Assembly (NCBI GenBank): GCA_964530625.1
Contig: CAZHAK010000012.1
Coordinates: 8,678-72,677, forward strand
DNA: 64,000 bases
Reading direction: 5' to 3'
From: JABWCQ01 sp964530625
Lineage (GTDB): Bacteria; Electryoneota; RPQS01
This document shows positions 24,445 to 34,636 of the stretch, piece by piece. The position numbers and the translations under genes were made by a program. A model generated the notes under the pieces. It was not told where the DNA came from. It made no database searches and saw nothing but the letters and a program-made list of their open reading frames with translations. How positions within the stretch are numbered: position 1 is the first letter of the stretch; each line of letters begins with the position of its first letter.

Positions 24445-27400
24445 TTATTCCTGCGGAATTGGTGGCGTTGAATCCTGAGTTGCCGCCTCGCCTAAGTCCT
24501 CCTCCAAGCCTCCAGCTCTATGCTCAAGACTGTGCATAAGTTCGGACATTTCGATGCGGAAATCCCGGGCCAATTCCTCCTCTTCTTCCTCGGGTCTGAC
24601 AATCTCAATCTTGGAGTATTTGTTCAGTCCGGTTCCAGCAGGAATCAGGTGACCTAAGATCACGTTTTCCTTAAGACCGGCCAAGGTATCCACTTTATTT
24701 GCAATGGCGGCGTCAGTCAGCACGCTGGTCGTCTGCTGGAAACTGGCGGCGGAAATAAAGCTGTCCGTGGACAAGCTGGCCTGGGTGATGCCCAGCAACA
24801 CGGGTGAGTAGGTCGCTGGCCGCGCGGCACGGGACTTACCGGTATCACCACCGTCGGCTTTGATCGCCCGGTTAGCACGATTGAATTCCGTCTTCTCCAG
24901 AATCTGGCCGAGCTTAAAGTCGGACGCTCCGACGTCCTCGACAACCACTTTGGCTACAAGCAGCTCATTTTCGCGTGTGAATTTGATGCGGTCAACGTGG
25001 TCACCTTCAAGATGGCGGGTGTCGCCTGGATCGTCAATCCGCACTTTCTGGAGCATCTGCCGCACGATCACTTCAATGTGCTTATCGTTGATCGACACGC
25101 CCTGCGAGCGATAGACTTCCTGGATCTCTTTCGCGAGATATTCCTGTACACGATTCGGTCCTTGAATAGCGAGAATATCATGCGGCGCGACAGATCCTTC
25201 CGTAATTTTTTCGCCTGCGGACACGCGGTCATGGTCATGCACGAGAATGTGCTTGCCATAGGGCACCGCATAGTTTTTCGAGACTGAACCGTCTTCCGAA
25301 GTCACCGTCACGACACGCACGCCGCGCTTCAAACCGCCGAAGCGAACGACGCCGTCAATTTCAGTCACAATCGCCGGGTCTTTCGGCTTACGAGCTTCAA
25401 AGAGTTCGGTTACACGCGGCAGACCACCGGTGATGTCACGAATTGCTTGCGATTTACGCGGCATCTTGGCTAACGGATCACCTATCTTAACGGACATCCC
25501 TTCTTCGACCAACAAGTGAGCGCCGATTGGCAGCACATGATTGGCCAGACGATTGCCCTCTTCATCAACGATCAGAATGTGCGGGTTCATTTTACGATCA
25601 CGGGACTCTATGATCATCTTATGTTTCATACCCGTGGCCTCGTCCACGTCCTCGTGGAAAGTCAGATCCTGCTTAATATCAATGAAGTGCAGCTTGCCGG
25701 ATCTGGACGCCAGAATCGAATCCGCATAAGGATCCCACTCGAACAGCAAGTGTCCAGCCTTGACGACTTCTCCTTCTTCAACATAAACATGAGCGCCGTA
25801 CGGCAGTTTGTAGCGGGCGACCTGACGGTTATTGTCGTCGAGTAGTTTGATGGTCGCGCTGCGGCGGATTGAAATACGTGTGCCGTCTTCCCGCTGAATG
25901 AAGTCCACGTTTTCAAAGACCACACGGCCCGGCTTCTTGGCGATTCGCTGAGACTCTGATACATCGCGGGACGCAGCACCTCCGATATGAAACGTACGAA
26001 GTGTCAGCTGCGTGCCCGGCTCGCCGACCGACTGAGCGGCCATCACACCGACGGCTTCACCCATATCCACCATGCGGCCCGTGGCCAAATTAATGCCGTA
26101 ACAACGGGCACAGATACCGCGCGTACTTTCACAGGTCAGCACGGACCGTATCCGCAGATGAGTAATCCCGGCCTTCGCGAGATGGTTTGCTTCCTCTTCA
26201 CGAACAAGAGTGTTCACATCAAGAATTTTTTCGTTCGTCACGGGATCAAACACGTCGTCGGCCAAAACACGGCCCATGACTCGTTCGTGCAATTGCTCGG
26301 TGACTTCCTCGCCTTCCTGCACTTCTTCGAGCAAAATGCCGCGCAAAGTGCCACAATCGAACTCGCGCACGATGACATCCTGCGCTACGTCCACGAGACG
26401 ACGGGTGAGATACCCTGCGTCCGCCGTCTTGAGCGCGGTATCGGCCAACCCTTTACGCGCGCCGTGAGTTGAAATAAAGTACTCGAGCACGGTCAAACCT
26501 TCTTTGAAGTTTGCCGTAATCGGGCTTTCGATAATTTCACCCTTCTGGCCAGTCAAAGACTTCTGCGGCTTAGCCATCAACCCACGCATCCCCGCCAATT
26601 GGCGAATCTGTTCCTTGGAACCACGAGCACCCGAGTCGGCCATCATAAAGACCGAATTGAAACCGTCTTTCGAGTCACGCAGTTTCGCGAACATCACCTC
26701 GGCAATATCAGTACTCGTGTGGGTCCAGATGTCGATGATTTTGTTGTAGCGCTCGCCGTCAGTGATAATACCGTCTTCGTACTGGCCCTGCACTTCATCA
26801 ACCTTTTTATAGGCCGCTTGGATCAGGCGATCTTTTTCCGGTGGGATTTCGATGTCTACCAAGCCGATGGAGATGCCCGAGCCCGTGGCACTTTCAAATC
26901 CGAGCTTCTTCAAGTTATCAAGGAAGACGGACGTGTCAGCGATACCCACGGTCTGCACGCAGTAGTAGATAATTTCTTCAATGCGCTTCTTGGCCAGCAT
27001 CTCATTGAAATAGCGCTTGGAAGTGACGCCGATCGGTAGAATCTGATTGAAGATCACGCGGCCGACGGTGGTTTCAATCAAGCGCTCGCCGATACGCATC
27101 AGAATCACAGTGTGCAGGCCGATCCGCCCGTCATTGTGCGCCGCGATAATTTCCGACGGTCCAGAAAACACCTTTCCTTGAAACGGCTCGCCAAGCTTGC
27201 GCTTGGTCAAGTAATAGAGACCAAGCACCATGTCCTGATGGGGAACGGTGATCGGGCGTCCGTTGGCGGGATGCAAAATGTTGTTGCACGCGAGCATCAG
27301 CAAGCGCGCTTCAATCTGCGCTTCAAACGACAACGGTACGTGAACCGCCATCTGGTCACCGTCAAAGTCAGCGTTAAAAGCCTGACACACGAGCGGATGC

Positions 27401-28776
27401 AAACGAATCGCCTTGCCTTCGATCAGCAGCGGCTGAAACGCTTGGATTCCCAATCTGTGCAAGGTCGGTGCGCGATTCAAAAGAACCGGATGGTCCTGAA
27501 TAATTTCTTCCAGAATCGCCCAAACTTCGTCCGTCTTGCGCTCAACTAATCGCTTAGCAGATTTGACTGTTTTTGCATATTCGTATTCGATCAGCTTGCG
27601 GATGATGAAGGGCTTGAAGAGCTCGACCGCCATTTCTTTCGGGAGGCCACACTCGTGCAATTTCAATTCAGGCCCGACGACAATCACCGAACGGCCAGAA
27701 TAGTCGACGCGCTTCCCGAGCAGGTTCTGCCGGAAGCGGCCTTGTTTACCCTTCAAGTTGTCGGACAAGCTCTTAAGCGGGCGATTACCATCCGACCTCA
27801 CGGCCACGGACTTACGTCCGTTGTCAAAGAGCGAATCCACAGCTTCCTGCAACATGCGCTTTTCGTTGCGCAAAATTACCTCAGGTGCGCGAATCTCTAT
27901 CAATCGTTTCAAGCGATTGTTGCGGATAATCACGCGGCGATAGAGGTCATTTAAGTCAGAGGTTGCGAAGCGACCGCCTTCGAGCGGCACCAAGGGACGC
28001 AAGTCCGGCGGCACGACCGGCACGACGGACATGACCATCCAGTCGGGCTGATTGAGTTTGCCGTTTTCCGCTTGCTTGAACGACTCGATTACGCGTAATT
28101 TCTTAATCGCGTCGACTTTGCGCTGAGCGCTGGTTTCGACTTTGATTTGCGCGCGCAGTTCGATCGACAACTGATCCACGTCTTCAGATCCAAGCAGATC
28201 ACGAATCGCGTCACCGCCCATTTTGGCGATGAAACGTTCTTCCGGCGGCAGGGCGTCCTGCGGTCCGAGTGCTTGCAATGTTTCAAGGTACTCGTTTTCT
28301 GACAACAAGTCCTTACGGCGCAAGTCTGCGCGGCCCGGTTGAATCACGCAATACGACTCGTAGTAGATGACCTGCTCAAGTTCGCGGGTGCTCATGTTCA
28401 GCACATACGAAATCTTCGACGGCAAACTACGGAAGTACCAGATGTGCACGACAGGCACGGCCAGCGAAATATGACCCATGCGCTTGCGGCGAACATCCTT
28501 CTTCGTGACCTCCACACCGCAACGATCGCACACGATGCCCTTGTAGCGAATGCCGCGATACTTACCGCAATGACATTCCCAATCCTTGACGGGACCAAAA
28601 ATTTTCTCGCAGAACAGACCGTCTTTTTCCGGTTTGTAACTACGATAGTTGATGGTCTCAGGCTTTGTGACTTCACCGTGCGACCATGACAGAATCATGT
28701 CAGGCGAAGCAAGGCTGACAGAAATTTCGGAGTACCTGCGGGGTTCGTGCTCTGCAGCAGCAGCGAAATGCAGCAT
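24445..28776 (-). CDS. rpoC: RNA polymerase beta' subunit
   Basis: A 1443-residue beta' subunit. The N-terminal zinc site is CHCGKYRGIRYKGIVCDRC. The catalytic Mg loop NADFDGDQM is at about residue 467, and the trigger-loop region contains GARGSKEQIRQLAGMRGLM. The second zinc site has CESTRGICARCYG. The large insertion between trigger helices seen in proteobacteria cannot be judged by eye. ATG 28776 has GGAG 6 bases upstream. The C-terminus has an acidic tail of about 60 residues (EEEEEELARD onward). Confidence 0.98.
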   Translation of the reverse strand: MLHFAAAAEHEPRRYSEISVSLASPDMILSWSHGEVTKPETINYRSYKPEKDGLFCEKIFGPVKDWECHCGKYRGIRYKGIVCDRCGVEVTKKDVRRKRMGHISLAVPVVHIWYFRSLPSKISYVLNMSTRELEQVIYYESYCVIQPGRADLRRKDLLSENEYLETLQALGPQDALPPEERFIAKMGGDAIRDLLGSEDVDQLSIELRAQIKVETSAQRKVDAIKKLRVIESFKQAENGKLNQPDWMVMSVVPVVPPDLRPLVPLEGGRFATSDLNDLYRRVIIRNNRLKRLIEIRAPEVILRNEKRMLQEAVDSLFDNGRKSVAVRSDGNRPLKSLSDNLKGKQGRFRQNLLGKRVDYSGRSVIVVGPELKLHECGLPKEMAVELFKPFIIRKLIEYEYAKTVKSAKRLVERKTDEVWAILEEIIQDHPVLLNRAPTLHRLGIQAFQPLLIEGKAIRLHPLVCQAFNADFDGDQMAVHVPLSFEAQIEARLLMLACNNILHPANGRPITVPHQDMVLGLYYLTKRKLGEPFQGKVFSGPSEIIAAHNDGRIGLHTVILMRIGERLIETTVGRVIFNQILPIGVTSKRYFNEMLAKKRIEEIIYYCVQTVGIADTSVFLDNLKKLGFESATGSGISIGLVDIEIPPEKDRLIQAAYKKVDEVQGQYEDGIITDGERYNKIIDIWTHTSTDIAEVMFAKLRDSKDGFNSVFMMADSGARGSKEQIRQLAGMRGLMAKPQKSLTGQKGEIIESPITANFKEGLTVLEYFISTHGARKGLADTALKTADAGYLTRRLVDVAQDVIVREFDCGTLRGILLEEVQEGEEVTEQLHERVMGRVLADDVFDPVTNEKILDVNTLVREEEANHLAKAGITHLRIRSVLTCESTRGICARCYGINLATGRMVDMGEAVGVMAAQSVGEPGTQLTLRTFHIGGAASRDVSESQRIAKKPGRVVFENVDFIQREDGTRISIRRSATIKLLDDNNRQVARYKLPYGAHVYVEEGEVVKAGHLLFEWDPYADSILASRSGKLHFIDIKQDLTFHEDVDEATGMKHKMIIESRDRKMNPHILIVDEEGNRLANHVLPIGAHLLVEEGMSVKIGDPLAKMPRKSQAIRDITGGLPRVTELFEARKPKDPAIVTEIDGVVRFGGLKRGVRVVTVTSEDGSVSKNYAVPYGKHILVHDHDRVSAGEKITEGSVAPHDILAIQGPNRVQEYLAKEIQEVYRSQGVSINDKHIEVIVRQMLQKVRIDDPGDTRHLEGDHVDRIKFTRENELLVAKVVVEDVGASDFKLGQILEKTEFNRANRAIKADGGDTGKSRAARPATYSPVLLGITQASLSTDSFISAASFQQTTSVLTDAAIANKVDTLAGLKENVILGHLIPAGTGLNKYSKIEIVRPEEEEEELARDFRIEMSELMHSLEHRAGGLEEDLGEAATQDSTPPIPQE

Positions 28777-28861
28777 TCATGGCTCCTTATTCTTATGATC
28801 GCGTTACCGCGACCGAAATTAACAACACATAAAAAACGAACGAAGCGAGCAGCGCAGAACG

Positions 28862-31800
28862 TTACTCGCGCAGATCCACGTCAATACCCAATCCGCGAAG
28901 TTCGTTCACAAGAACGTGGAACGATTCCGGAATACCTGGCGCGGGCAGATTGTCGCCTTTGACGATAGCTTCGTAGGTCCTCGCGCGACCGTTGATATCG
29001 TCCGACTTAATCGTAAGAATCTCTTGCAGGATGTGCGCGGCTCCGTAAGCTTCGAGCGCCCAGACTTCCATTTCTCCGAATCTCTGACCACCGAATTGCG
29101 CCTTGCCACCGAGCGGCTGCTGCGTAATCAAACTGTACGGTCCAATTGAACGCGCGTGGATTTTGTCGTCCACCAAATGCGAAAGCTTCAGAACGTACAT
29201 AAAGCCGACAGCGGTCTCCTCTTGGAAACGCACACCCGTGCGACCGTCAAAGAGATATGTCTTGCCATGCCGCGGCAGGCCAGCTCGATCCAGCCACTCT
29301 TCCACATCGGCGGTTTTCGCTCCGTCAAACACAGGCGTCGCGAAGTGTACACCGAGTCGGTGGGCAGCCCAGCCGAGAGTAGTTTCAAAAAGCTGGCCGA
29401 TGTTCATACGAGAGGGAACCGACAGCGGATTCAGAATAATGTCAACAGGAGTTCCGTCCGACAGAAATGGCATGTCCTCAACGGGCACAACTTTACCGAC
29501 GACGCCCTTGTTACCGTGGCGGCCTGCCATCTTATCGCCGACAGAGAGCTTACGTTTCTGTGCGACGTACACGCGCACAAGTTGGACGATTCCGGGAGGA
29601 AGCTCGTCGCCGACTTCAATGCGGTAGCGCTCGTTTTTCAATTCAGTTTCATGCTCGAACAGGCGCTCGCGGAATTTGTCGAAGGACTGCGCGATCATCT
29701 CGTTTATGCCTTCGTTGCTGGTCCACTCAAAGCCGGATTCAATCCGATCCACATCCAAAGTTTGCAGCAGCGATTCCGTGAAGTTCGCGCCTTCGGAAAC
29801 CATGATCTCAGTTTGATCACGGTCACGTATTTCGCGCGCTTTATGTCCACGCAACATCGAGTACAGCTCTTCCGCCAATTGCTTGCGCAGTCGTTGGCGT
29901 TCGCGCTCGTACTTTGCTTCCAAATCCTCGACGTGCTTCTTGTCTTCCTTGCGCGTTTTGGCGTCTTTCTTCTTGCGGCTGAACAGCTTGGTGTTAATCA
30001 CAATACCGTACATACCAGTGTGCGCCTTGAGACTCGCGTCCTTAACATCGCCTGCCTTGTCTCCGAAGATGGCTTTAAGAAGCTTGTCTTCGGGAGTCAA
30101 ATCGGTTTCGCCCTTCGGAGTCACCTTACCGACCAGTATATCTCCGGGCCTGACAATCGCGCCGATCCGAATCACGCCGATTTCGTCAATATTCCTGACC
30201 GCGTCTTCCGACACGTTGGGAATTTCACGAGTGAGTTCTTCTTCGCCGCGCTTGGTTTCGCGAACCTGAAGCTCAAGCTCTTCAATATTGATGGATGTGT
30301 AGACGTCGTCATACACAATGCGCTCGGAAACGATAATCGAGTCTTCAAAGTTGTAACCATGCCAGGGCATGAAGGCCACGAGAATATTACGACCCAAAGC
30401 AAGCTCACCGCGATCTGTGCCGCAACCATCAGCCAAAGTGGTTCCTGCTTTCACTTCATCGCCTTCCACCACGGAAGGCTTTTGATTGATGCAGGTATCC
30501 TGATTGGTGCGAACAAACTTTTTCAGTTTGTAGGTAATGGATTCAGGTTGCGAGACAGAGTTGCCTTCTTCATCAACGGCCGGATTCGGACGGAAGATAA
30601 TTTTGGTGCTGTCCACATACTCGACCACACCGTCACTTGGGGCCATAATCATGGTCCGTGAATCCACGGCAGCTTTGCGCTCCATGCCCGTGCCCACATA
30701 GGGAGCCTCAGGACGCAACAGCGGCACAGCCTGGCGCTGCATGTTCGATCCCATCAACGCACGGTTGGCGTCATCATGCTCAAGGAATGGAATCAGCGCG
30801 GCAGCCACGGACACAATTTGCGAAGGCGCAACGTCCATGTATTCGATATTGTCCGGATGCGCCACGGGGAAATCGGCACGGTTTCGGCATTTCACGCGGT
30901 CCGTTTGGAATTCACCCTTTTGATTGATAGGCGTATTTGCCTGAGCAATCGTGACGCGATCCTCTTCGTCGGCGGACAGGAACTTAATGGACTTGGTCAC
31001 CTTGCTGCTCTTTACCGAGCGATATGGCGTTTCGACAAATCCCATTTCGTTGATCCGCGCGAACGTACACAAGGACGAAATCAATCCGATATTCGGACCT
31101 TCAGGAGTTTCAATCGGGCAAAGACGGCCATAGTGAGTGTAATGGACGTCACGCACTTCAAAGCCTGCGCGCTCGCGCGTTAAACCGCCGGGGCCAAGCG
31201 CGGACAAGCGGCGTTTGTGCGTCAACTCGGTCAGCGGATTGACCATATCAAGAAACTGCGAAAGCTGATTGGTTCCGAAGAAACTGTTAATAACCGACGT
31301 AATCGTGCGGACGTTAATCAAGTCCTGCGGCGTCATGGCGTTCGCGTCGCGCAAATTCATGCGCTCCTTAATCGTGCGGGCCATACGTGACAGCGCCACG
31401 CTGAACTGGTTGGCGAGCTGTTCACCGACTGTACGCACGCGGCGATTGCCAAGGTGGTCGATATCGTCCGGCGCGGCACGACCCACGCGCAGTTTCAGCA
31501 CGTGCTTCATAATCGCGACGATGTCTTCCGGCGTCAGCACGGCGCACTCGGGTGGCACGTTCAAGTCAAGCTTGTTGTTCAAACGATAGCGGCCTACGGC
31601 GCCGAGGTCGTAGCGTTTTTCATCAAAGAGCAAGCGCTCGAGGAACTTACGCGCGGTCTCGATATCCGGTGCGTCGCCGCTGCGTAATTCGCGGTAGATG
31701 ACTTCCAACGCGTGATCCGTGGAACTCGACTTGTCCTTGTTCAAGGTGTTGATCAGGATGTCGTAAGACGTATCCTTCTTTTTCGGCTTGGACAAATCAA

Positions 31801-32641
31801 CACTTTGCACACCGGCTTCGACCATCTTCGTCAGCAACTCGTCGGTCAACTCCGCTCCGGCGGTGGCGACCACTTCACCGGTGGAAGAATTGACGGCGTC
31901 GGACACGAGCCTGCGTCCGACTTCCTTATTCAAATCCTTACGATTAGTCGGCACGGTTTCAACAAACCCGAACAGGTCAAGGATGTCGCGATTGGTTTGA
32001 CTGCCCATCGCGCGCAAAAGCGTCGTGGCCGGGAATTTCTTGCGACGGTCAACATAGACGTTCAGTACGTCGTTGATGTCGGTGGAAATTTCAATCCACG
32101 ATCCGCGAAACGGAATGATGCGCGCGGAATAAATCTTCTTACCGTTGGGGTGCGTGTCTTCACCGAAGAACACACCGGGGCTGCGGTGAAGCTGCGACAC
32201 AATCACCCGTTCGGCGCCGTTGATGATAAACGTGCCCGACGACGTCATTAGCGGCAGGTTGCCGAGATAGACGTCACTTTCGATCGTTTGATCAAAAGAG
32301 CCGGCTTCGCTGGTTTCGTCGCGAGACGACAAACGCAGCTTCGCCTTCAGCGCAGCTTGAAACGTCACGCCGCGCTCGCGGCATTCGTCTTCTTCATATT
32401 TCGGACGTTCAACCGAATAATCAACATACTCGAGAATATGCGTCTCGCGATTGTCGATGATCGGAAAAATATTCCGGAACACCGCCTCAAGACCGTAAGC
32501 CCTGCGACGGTTAGGTGGCACATCAACCTGCAAAAAATCGCGGAAGCTCTTAAGCTGGACTTCGAGCAAGTCCGGCATTTCATGAACTTCAGGAATCTTC
32601 GAGAAGTTGATGCGTTGAATGGTTCTCTGTGGATCGCGCAC
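28862..32641 (-). CDS. rpoB: RNA polymerase beta subunit (GTG start)
   Basis: A 1259-residue beta subunit. The rifampicin pocket reads GTNQLSQFLDMVNPLTELTHKRR then LSALGPGGL. The residues usually mutated in resistance (Asp after QFL, His in THKRR, Ser in LSALG) are wild type, so sensitivity is predicted. Later blocks include GYNFEDSIIVSERIV and GGKAQFGGQRFGEMEVWALEA, broken by the family loops. The start is GTG at 32641 with GGGAG 6 bases upstream. A 249-base gap separates it from rplL. Confidence 0.98.
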   Translation of the reverse strand: MRDPQRTIQRINFSKIPEVHEMPDLLEVQLKSFRDFLQVDVPPNRRRAYGLEAVFRNIFPIIDNRETHILEYVDYSVERPKYEEDECRERGVTFQAALKAKLRLSSRDETSEAGSFDQTIESDVYLGNLPLMTSSGTFIINGAERVIVSQLHRSPGVFFGEDTHPNGKKIYSARIIPFRGSWIEISTDINDVLNVYVDRRKKFPATTLLRAMGSQTNRDILDLFGFVETVPTNRKDLNKEVGRRLVSDAVNSSTGEVVATAGAELTDELLTKMVEAGVQSVDLSKPKKKDTSYDILINTLNKDKSSSTDHALEVIYRELRSGDAPDIETARKFLERLLFDEKRYDLGAVGRYRLNNKLDLNVPPECAVLTPEDIVAIMKHVLKLRVGRAAPDDIDHLGNRRVRTVGEQLANQFSVALSRMARTIKERMNLRDANAMTPQDLINVRTITSVINSFFGTNQLSQFLDMVNPLTELTHKRRLSALGPGGLTRERAGFEVRDVHYTHYGRLCPIETPEGPNIGLISSLCTFARINEMGFVETPYRSVKSSKVTKSIKFLSADEEDRVTIAQANTPINQKGEFQTDRVKCRNRADFPVAHPDNIEYMDVAPSQIVSVAAALIPFLEHDDANRALMGSNMQRQAVPLLRPEAPYVGTGMERKAAVDSRTMIMAPSDGVVEYVDSTKIIFRPNPAVDEEGNSVSQPESITYKLKKFVRTNQDTCINQKPSVVEGDEVKAGTTLADGCGTDRGELALGRNILVAFMPWHGYNFEDSIIVSERIVYDDVYTSINIEELELQVRETKRGEEELTREIPNVSEDAVRNIDEIGVIRIGAIVRPGDILVGKVTPKGETDLTPEDKLLKAIFGDKAGDVKDASLKAHTGMYGIVINTKLFSRKKKDAKTRKEDKKHVEDLEAKYERERQRLRKQLAEELYSMLRGHKAREIRDRDQTEIMVSEGANFTESLLQTLDVDRIESGFEWTSNEGINEMIAQSFDKFRERLFEHETELKNERYRIEVGDELPPGIVQLVRVYVAQKRKLSVGDKMAGRHGNKGVVGKVVPVEDMPFLSDGTPVDIILNPLSVPSRMNIGQLFETTLGWAAHRLGVHFATPVFDGAKTADVEEWLDRAGLPRHGKTYLFDGRTGVRFQEETAVGFMYVLKLSHLVDDKIHARSIGPYSLITQQPLGGKAQFGGQRFGEMEVWALEAYGAAHILQEILTIKSDDINGRARTYEAIVKGDNLPAPGIPESFHVLVNELRGLGIDVDLRE

Positions 32642-32890
32642 AAAAGGCTCCCTTAGAATACCAGCAATGAATCTCGATTTAGCCTTGTTCAGTGATTTCG
32701 CAAATCGGGATGATTCAACACATTGAACCCGAAACTACGCGTAAAAACAAGGAAGTTTTGAGCTATACAAACAAGCTCTTAATAAACGCAAATTGCCAAG
32801 TCTGACTTCAGCGCATTGGCTGCGCGGAAGGGACTCGGCAACCCGAGACGAAAACTCGGGAAAGCGCGGCGAAAGCAAGCGGCAAACGCC
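32642..32890 (-). promoter_or_regulatory. rplL-rpoB spacer with mutually exclusive hairpins
   Basis: This 249-base spacer between rplL and rpoB has no gene. CTCGG (32834-32838) can pair with CCGAG (32843-32847), while CCCGAG (32842-32847) can pair instead with CTCGGG (32855-32860). The two stems exclude each other. In E. coli the corresponding spacer holds an attenuator and an RNase III site that lower rpoBC relative to rplJL. A similar role here is inference. A weak promoter (TTGCGT, 18 bases, TATAGC) may also lie in the spacer. Confidence 0.4.
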
Positions 32891-33259
32891 TTACTTAATT
32901 TCGACTTTGGCTCCCTGCTCTTCGAGCTTGGCCTTAACTTTGTCGGCTTCGTCTTTTGGCAGCGCTTCCTTGACGGTCTTCGGTGCGCCATCCACGAGGT
33001 CTTTCGCTTCCTTCAGGCCCAAGCCGGTCAATTCACGCACGACCTTAATGACCTGAATCTTCTGCGCGCCGGCTTCCATAAGCACGACGTCAAACTCGGT
33101 CTTCTCTTCTGCGGCGGCGGCCGGAGCGGCTCCACCCATCGGCATACCCATCATCATAGGGGCCGCGGCGGTAACGCCAAACTTGTCTTCCAATGCCTTC
33201 TTCAGCTCGACGAGCTCAAGGACGGTCATTTTTTCGATTGCTTCGATAATTTGTTGCAC
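32891..33259 (-). CDS. rplL: 50S ribosomal protein L7/L12 (GTG start)
   Basis: A 122-residue stalk protein that recruits translation GTPases. The N-terminal dimerisation domain is QQIIEAIEKMTVLELVELKKAL. The hinge is methionine- and alanine-rich (AAPMMMGMPMGG, then AAPAAAAEE). The C-terminal domain has FDVVLMEAGAQKIQVIKVVREL and GLGLKEAKDLVDGAPK. The start is GTG at 33259 with GGAG 7 bases upstream. Confidence 0.97.
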   Translation of the reverse strand: MQQIIEAIEKMTVLELVELKKALEDKFGVTAAAPMMMGMPMGGAAPAAAAEEKTEFDVVLMEAGAQKIQVIKVVRELTGLGLKEAKDLVDGAPKTVKEALPKDEADKVKAKLEEQGAKVEIK

Positions 33260-33309
33260 GGTTGGTCTCCGTTATGGTTTGTTAAATTCTCTTGTGAAAA
33301 GGAAATGCG

Positions 33310-33855
33310 TCAGTCTTGCTTCTTGGTCGCGATTTGGTCCACAACGGACACAAAATCACGCAAAACAGCATTGACCACATTGTAGAAGCCCTGCACGGGG
33401 CTGAAGACGGCTGCAACCAAGCCAGAGAGCGCTTCTTCGCGTGTCGGGAGGTCTTTGATTGCGGTAAGTTCGGAAGCGGGCAGGACTTTCCCGTCAAAGA
33501 TAACACTTTTGACAACGAGCCTGTCGCTCGTTTTCATAAACTTATCTAAGATACGCGCGGGCATGGCGGCATCTTCATAGCCAATGGCGATGGCAGTAGG
33601 GCCTTCAAGGTACTTCACCGCGTCATCAAATCCCTTGTCCTTCAGCACCATACGTGAGAAGGTGTTTTTGACGATAATGAAGTCCACTTGGTTCTTAAAA
33701 CACTCGCGGCGCAACTCAGTCATTTTCTCGACCGAGAGTCCGAGGTTATCCGCCAGATACACTCCTGAAGCGCGATCCATTTTCTCACGGAAGTCCGCGA
33801 CGATGGCTGCCTTTTCGGGGCGTATGGTACGGTTTTGAAGTTCAGCTAAAGACAT
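33310..33855 (-). CDS. rplJ: 50S ribosomal protein L10
   Basis: A 181-residue L10, which anchors the L7/L12 dimers. The N-terminal RNA-binding domain has RPEKAAIVADFREKMDRASG and LRRECFKNQVDFIIVKNTF-like segments. The C-terminal helix that binds L12 (VVNAVLRDFVSVVDQIATKK) is present. The gap to rplA is only 18 bases, too short for the classical L10 autoregulatory leader. Confidence 0.96.
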   Translation of the reverse strand: MSLAELQNRTIRPEKAAIVADFREKMDRASGVYLADNLGLSVEKMTELRRECFKNQVDFIIVKNTFSRMVLKDKGFDDAVKYLEGPTAIAIGYEDAAMPARILDKFMKTSDRLVVKSVIFDGKVLPASELTAIKDLPTREEALSGLVAAVFSPVQGFYNVVNAVLRDFVSVVDQIATKKQD

Positions 33856-33873
33856 ATCTCGTTCCTGTAGGGC

Positions 33874-34575
33874 TTAGTGGAGTTTCGCGCTCTCAACTTC
33901 GGAACGCTGAATCCGGATGCCCGGTCCCATCGTCGAAGTTAGAAACACGGACTTGACATATTGCCCTTTGGCCGTGGCGGGCTTGTTGCGCATGACGTTC
34001 CGGAAAAATTCTTCAATATTTTCCAGTAACTGCGTAGAAGTAAAATTCAAACGGCCGACTCCCAGATGCAAGATGCCGTACTTGTCCACACGGAACTCGA
34101 CTTTACCGCCCTTGACGTCGCGTACGGCGTTGCCAATGTTAGGCGTAACAGTTCCAGCTTTGGGGTTCGGCATCAATCCGCGCGGACCCAAAATCTTACC
34201 CAGCTTACCAAGGTCGGCCATGACCTCAGGCGTCGCCACAAGCACGTCAAAATCCGTCCAGCCGCCTCTGATGCGTTCGAGGATATCCTCGAAACCTGCA
34301 TGGTCGGCACCGGCTTCCTGTGCTTCGGTGATCTTGGTTTTAGAAACTGCGACCACACGCACCGTCTTACCGGTACCGTGCGGAAGCGTTACTGTTCCGC
34401 GAACTATCTGATCGGCTTTTTTGGGATCCACTCCCAATCGCACCGCGACTTCAACGGTTTCGTTGAACTTTGCGGCTGCGGTTTTCTTGAGCGACTCAAT
34501 CGCGTCCGACAGAGGCAGTTCGGTATTGCGGTTGACTTGCTCGCGATTGCGCTTTACACGCTTTGAATAGGGCAA
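33874..34575 (-). CDS. rplA: 50S ribosomal protein L1 (TTG start)
   Basis: A 233-residue L1 of the mobile L1 stalk. Landmarks are KFNETVEVAVRLGVDPKKADQ, GTVTLPHGTGKTVRVVAVSK and LGPRGLMPNPKAGTVTPNI. The start is TTG at 34575 with AAGGAG 6 bases upstream; no ATG fits. L1 represses the L11 operon in other bacteria. Confidence 0.96.
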   Translation of the reverse strand: MPYSKRVKRNREQVNRNTELPLSDAIESLKKTAAAKFNETVEVAVRLGVDPKKADQIVRGTVTLPHGTGKTVRVVAVSKTKITEAQEAGADHAGFEDILERIRGGWTDFDVLVATPEVMADLGKLGKILGPRGLMPNPKAGTVTPNIGNAVRDVKGGKVEFRVDKYGILHLGVGRLNFTSTQLLENIEEFFRNVMRNKPATAKGQYVKSVFLTSTMGPGIRIQRSEVESAKLH

Positions 34576-34636
34576 TGCTGCTCCTTGGTGGTTCTTTCGT
34601 GCGGCGTTGGCACTCCCACCCGTTTATTAGAAAAGT

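Noticed and set aside
29156..30661. Long open frame on the plus strand inside rpoB
   Set aside because: It is an antisense shadow produced by rpoB codon bias. No ribosome binding site or protein-like composition is seen.
33856..33873. L10-binding leader upstream of rplJ
   Set aside because: The gap is 18 bases, too short for the known leader structure.
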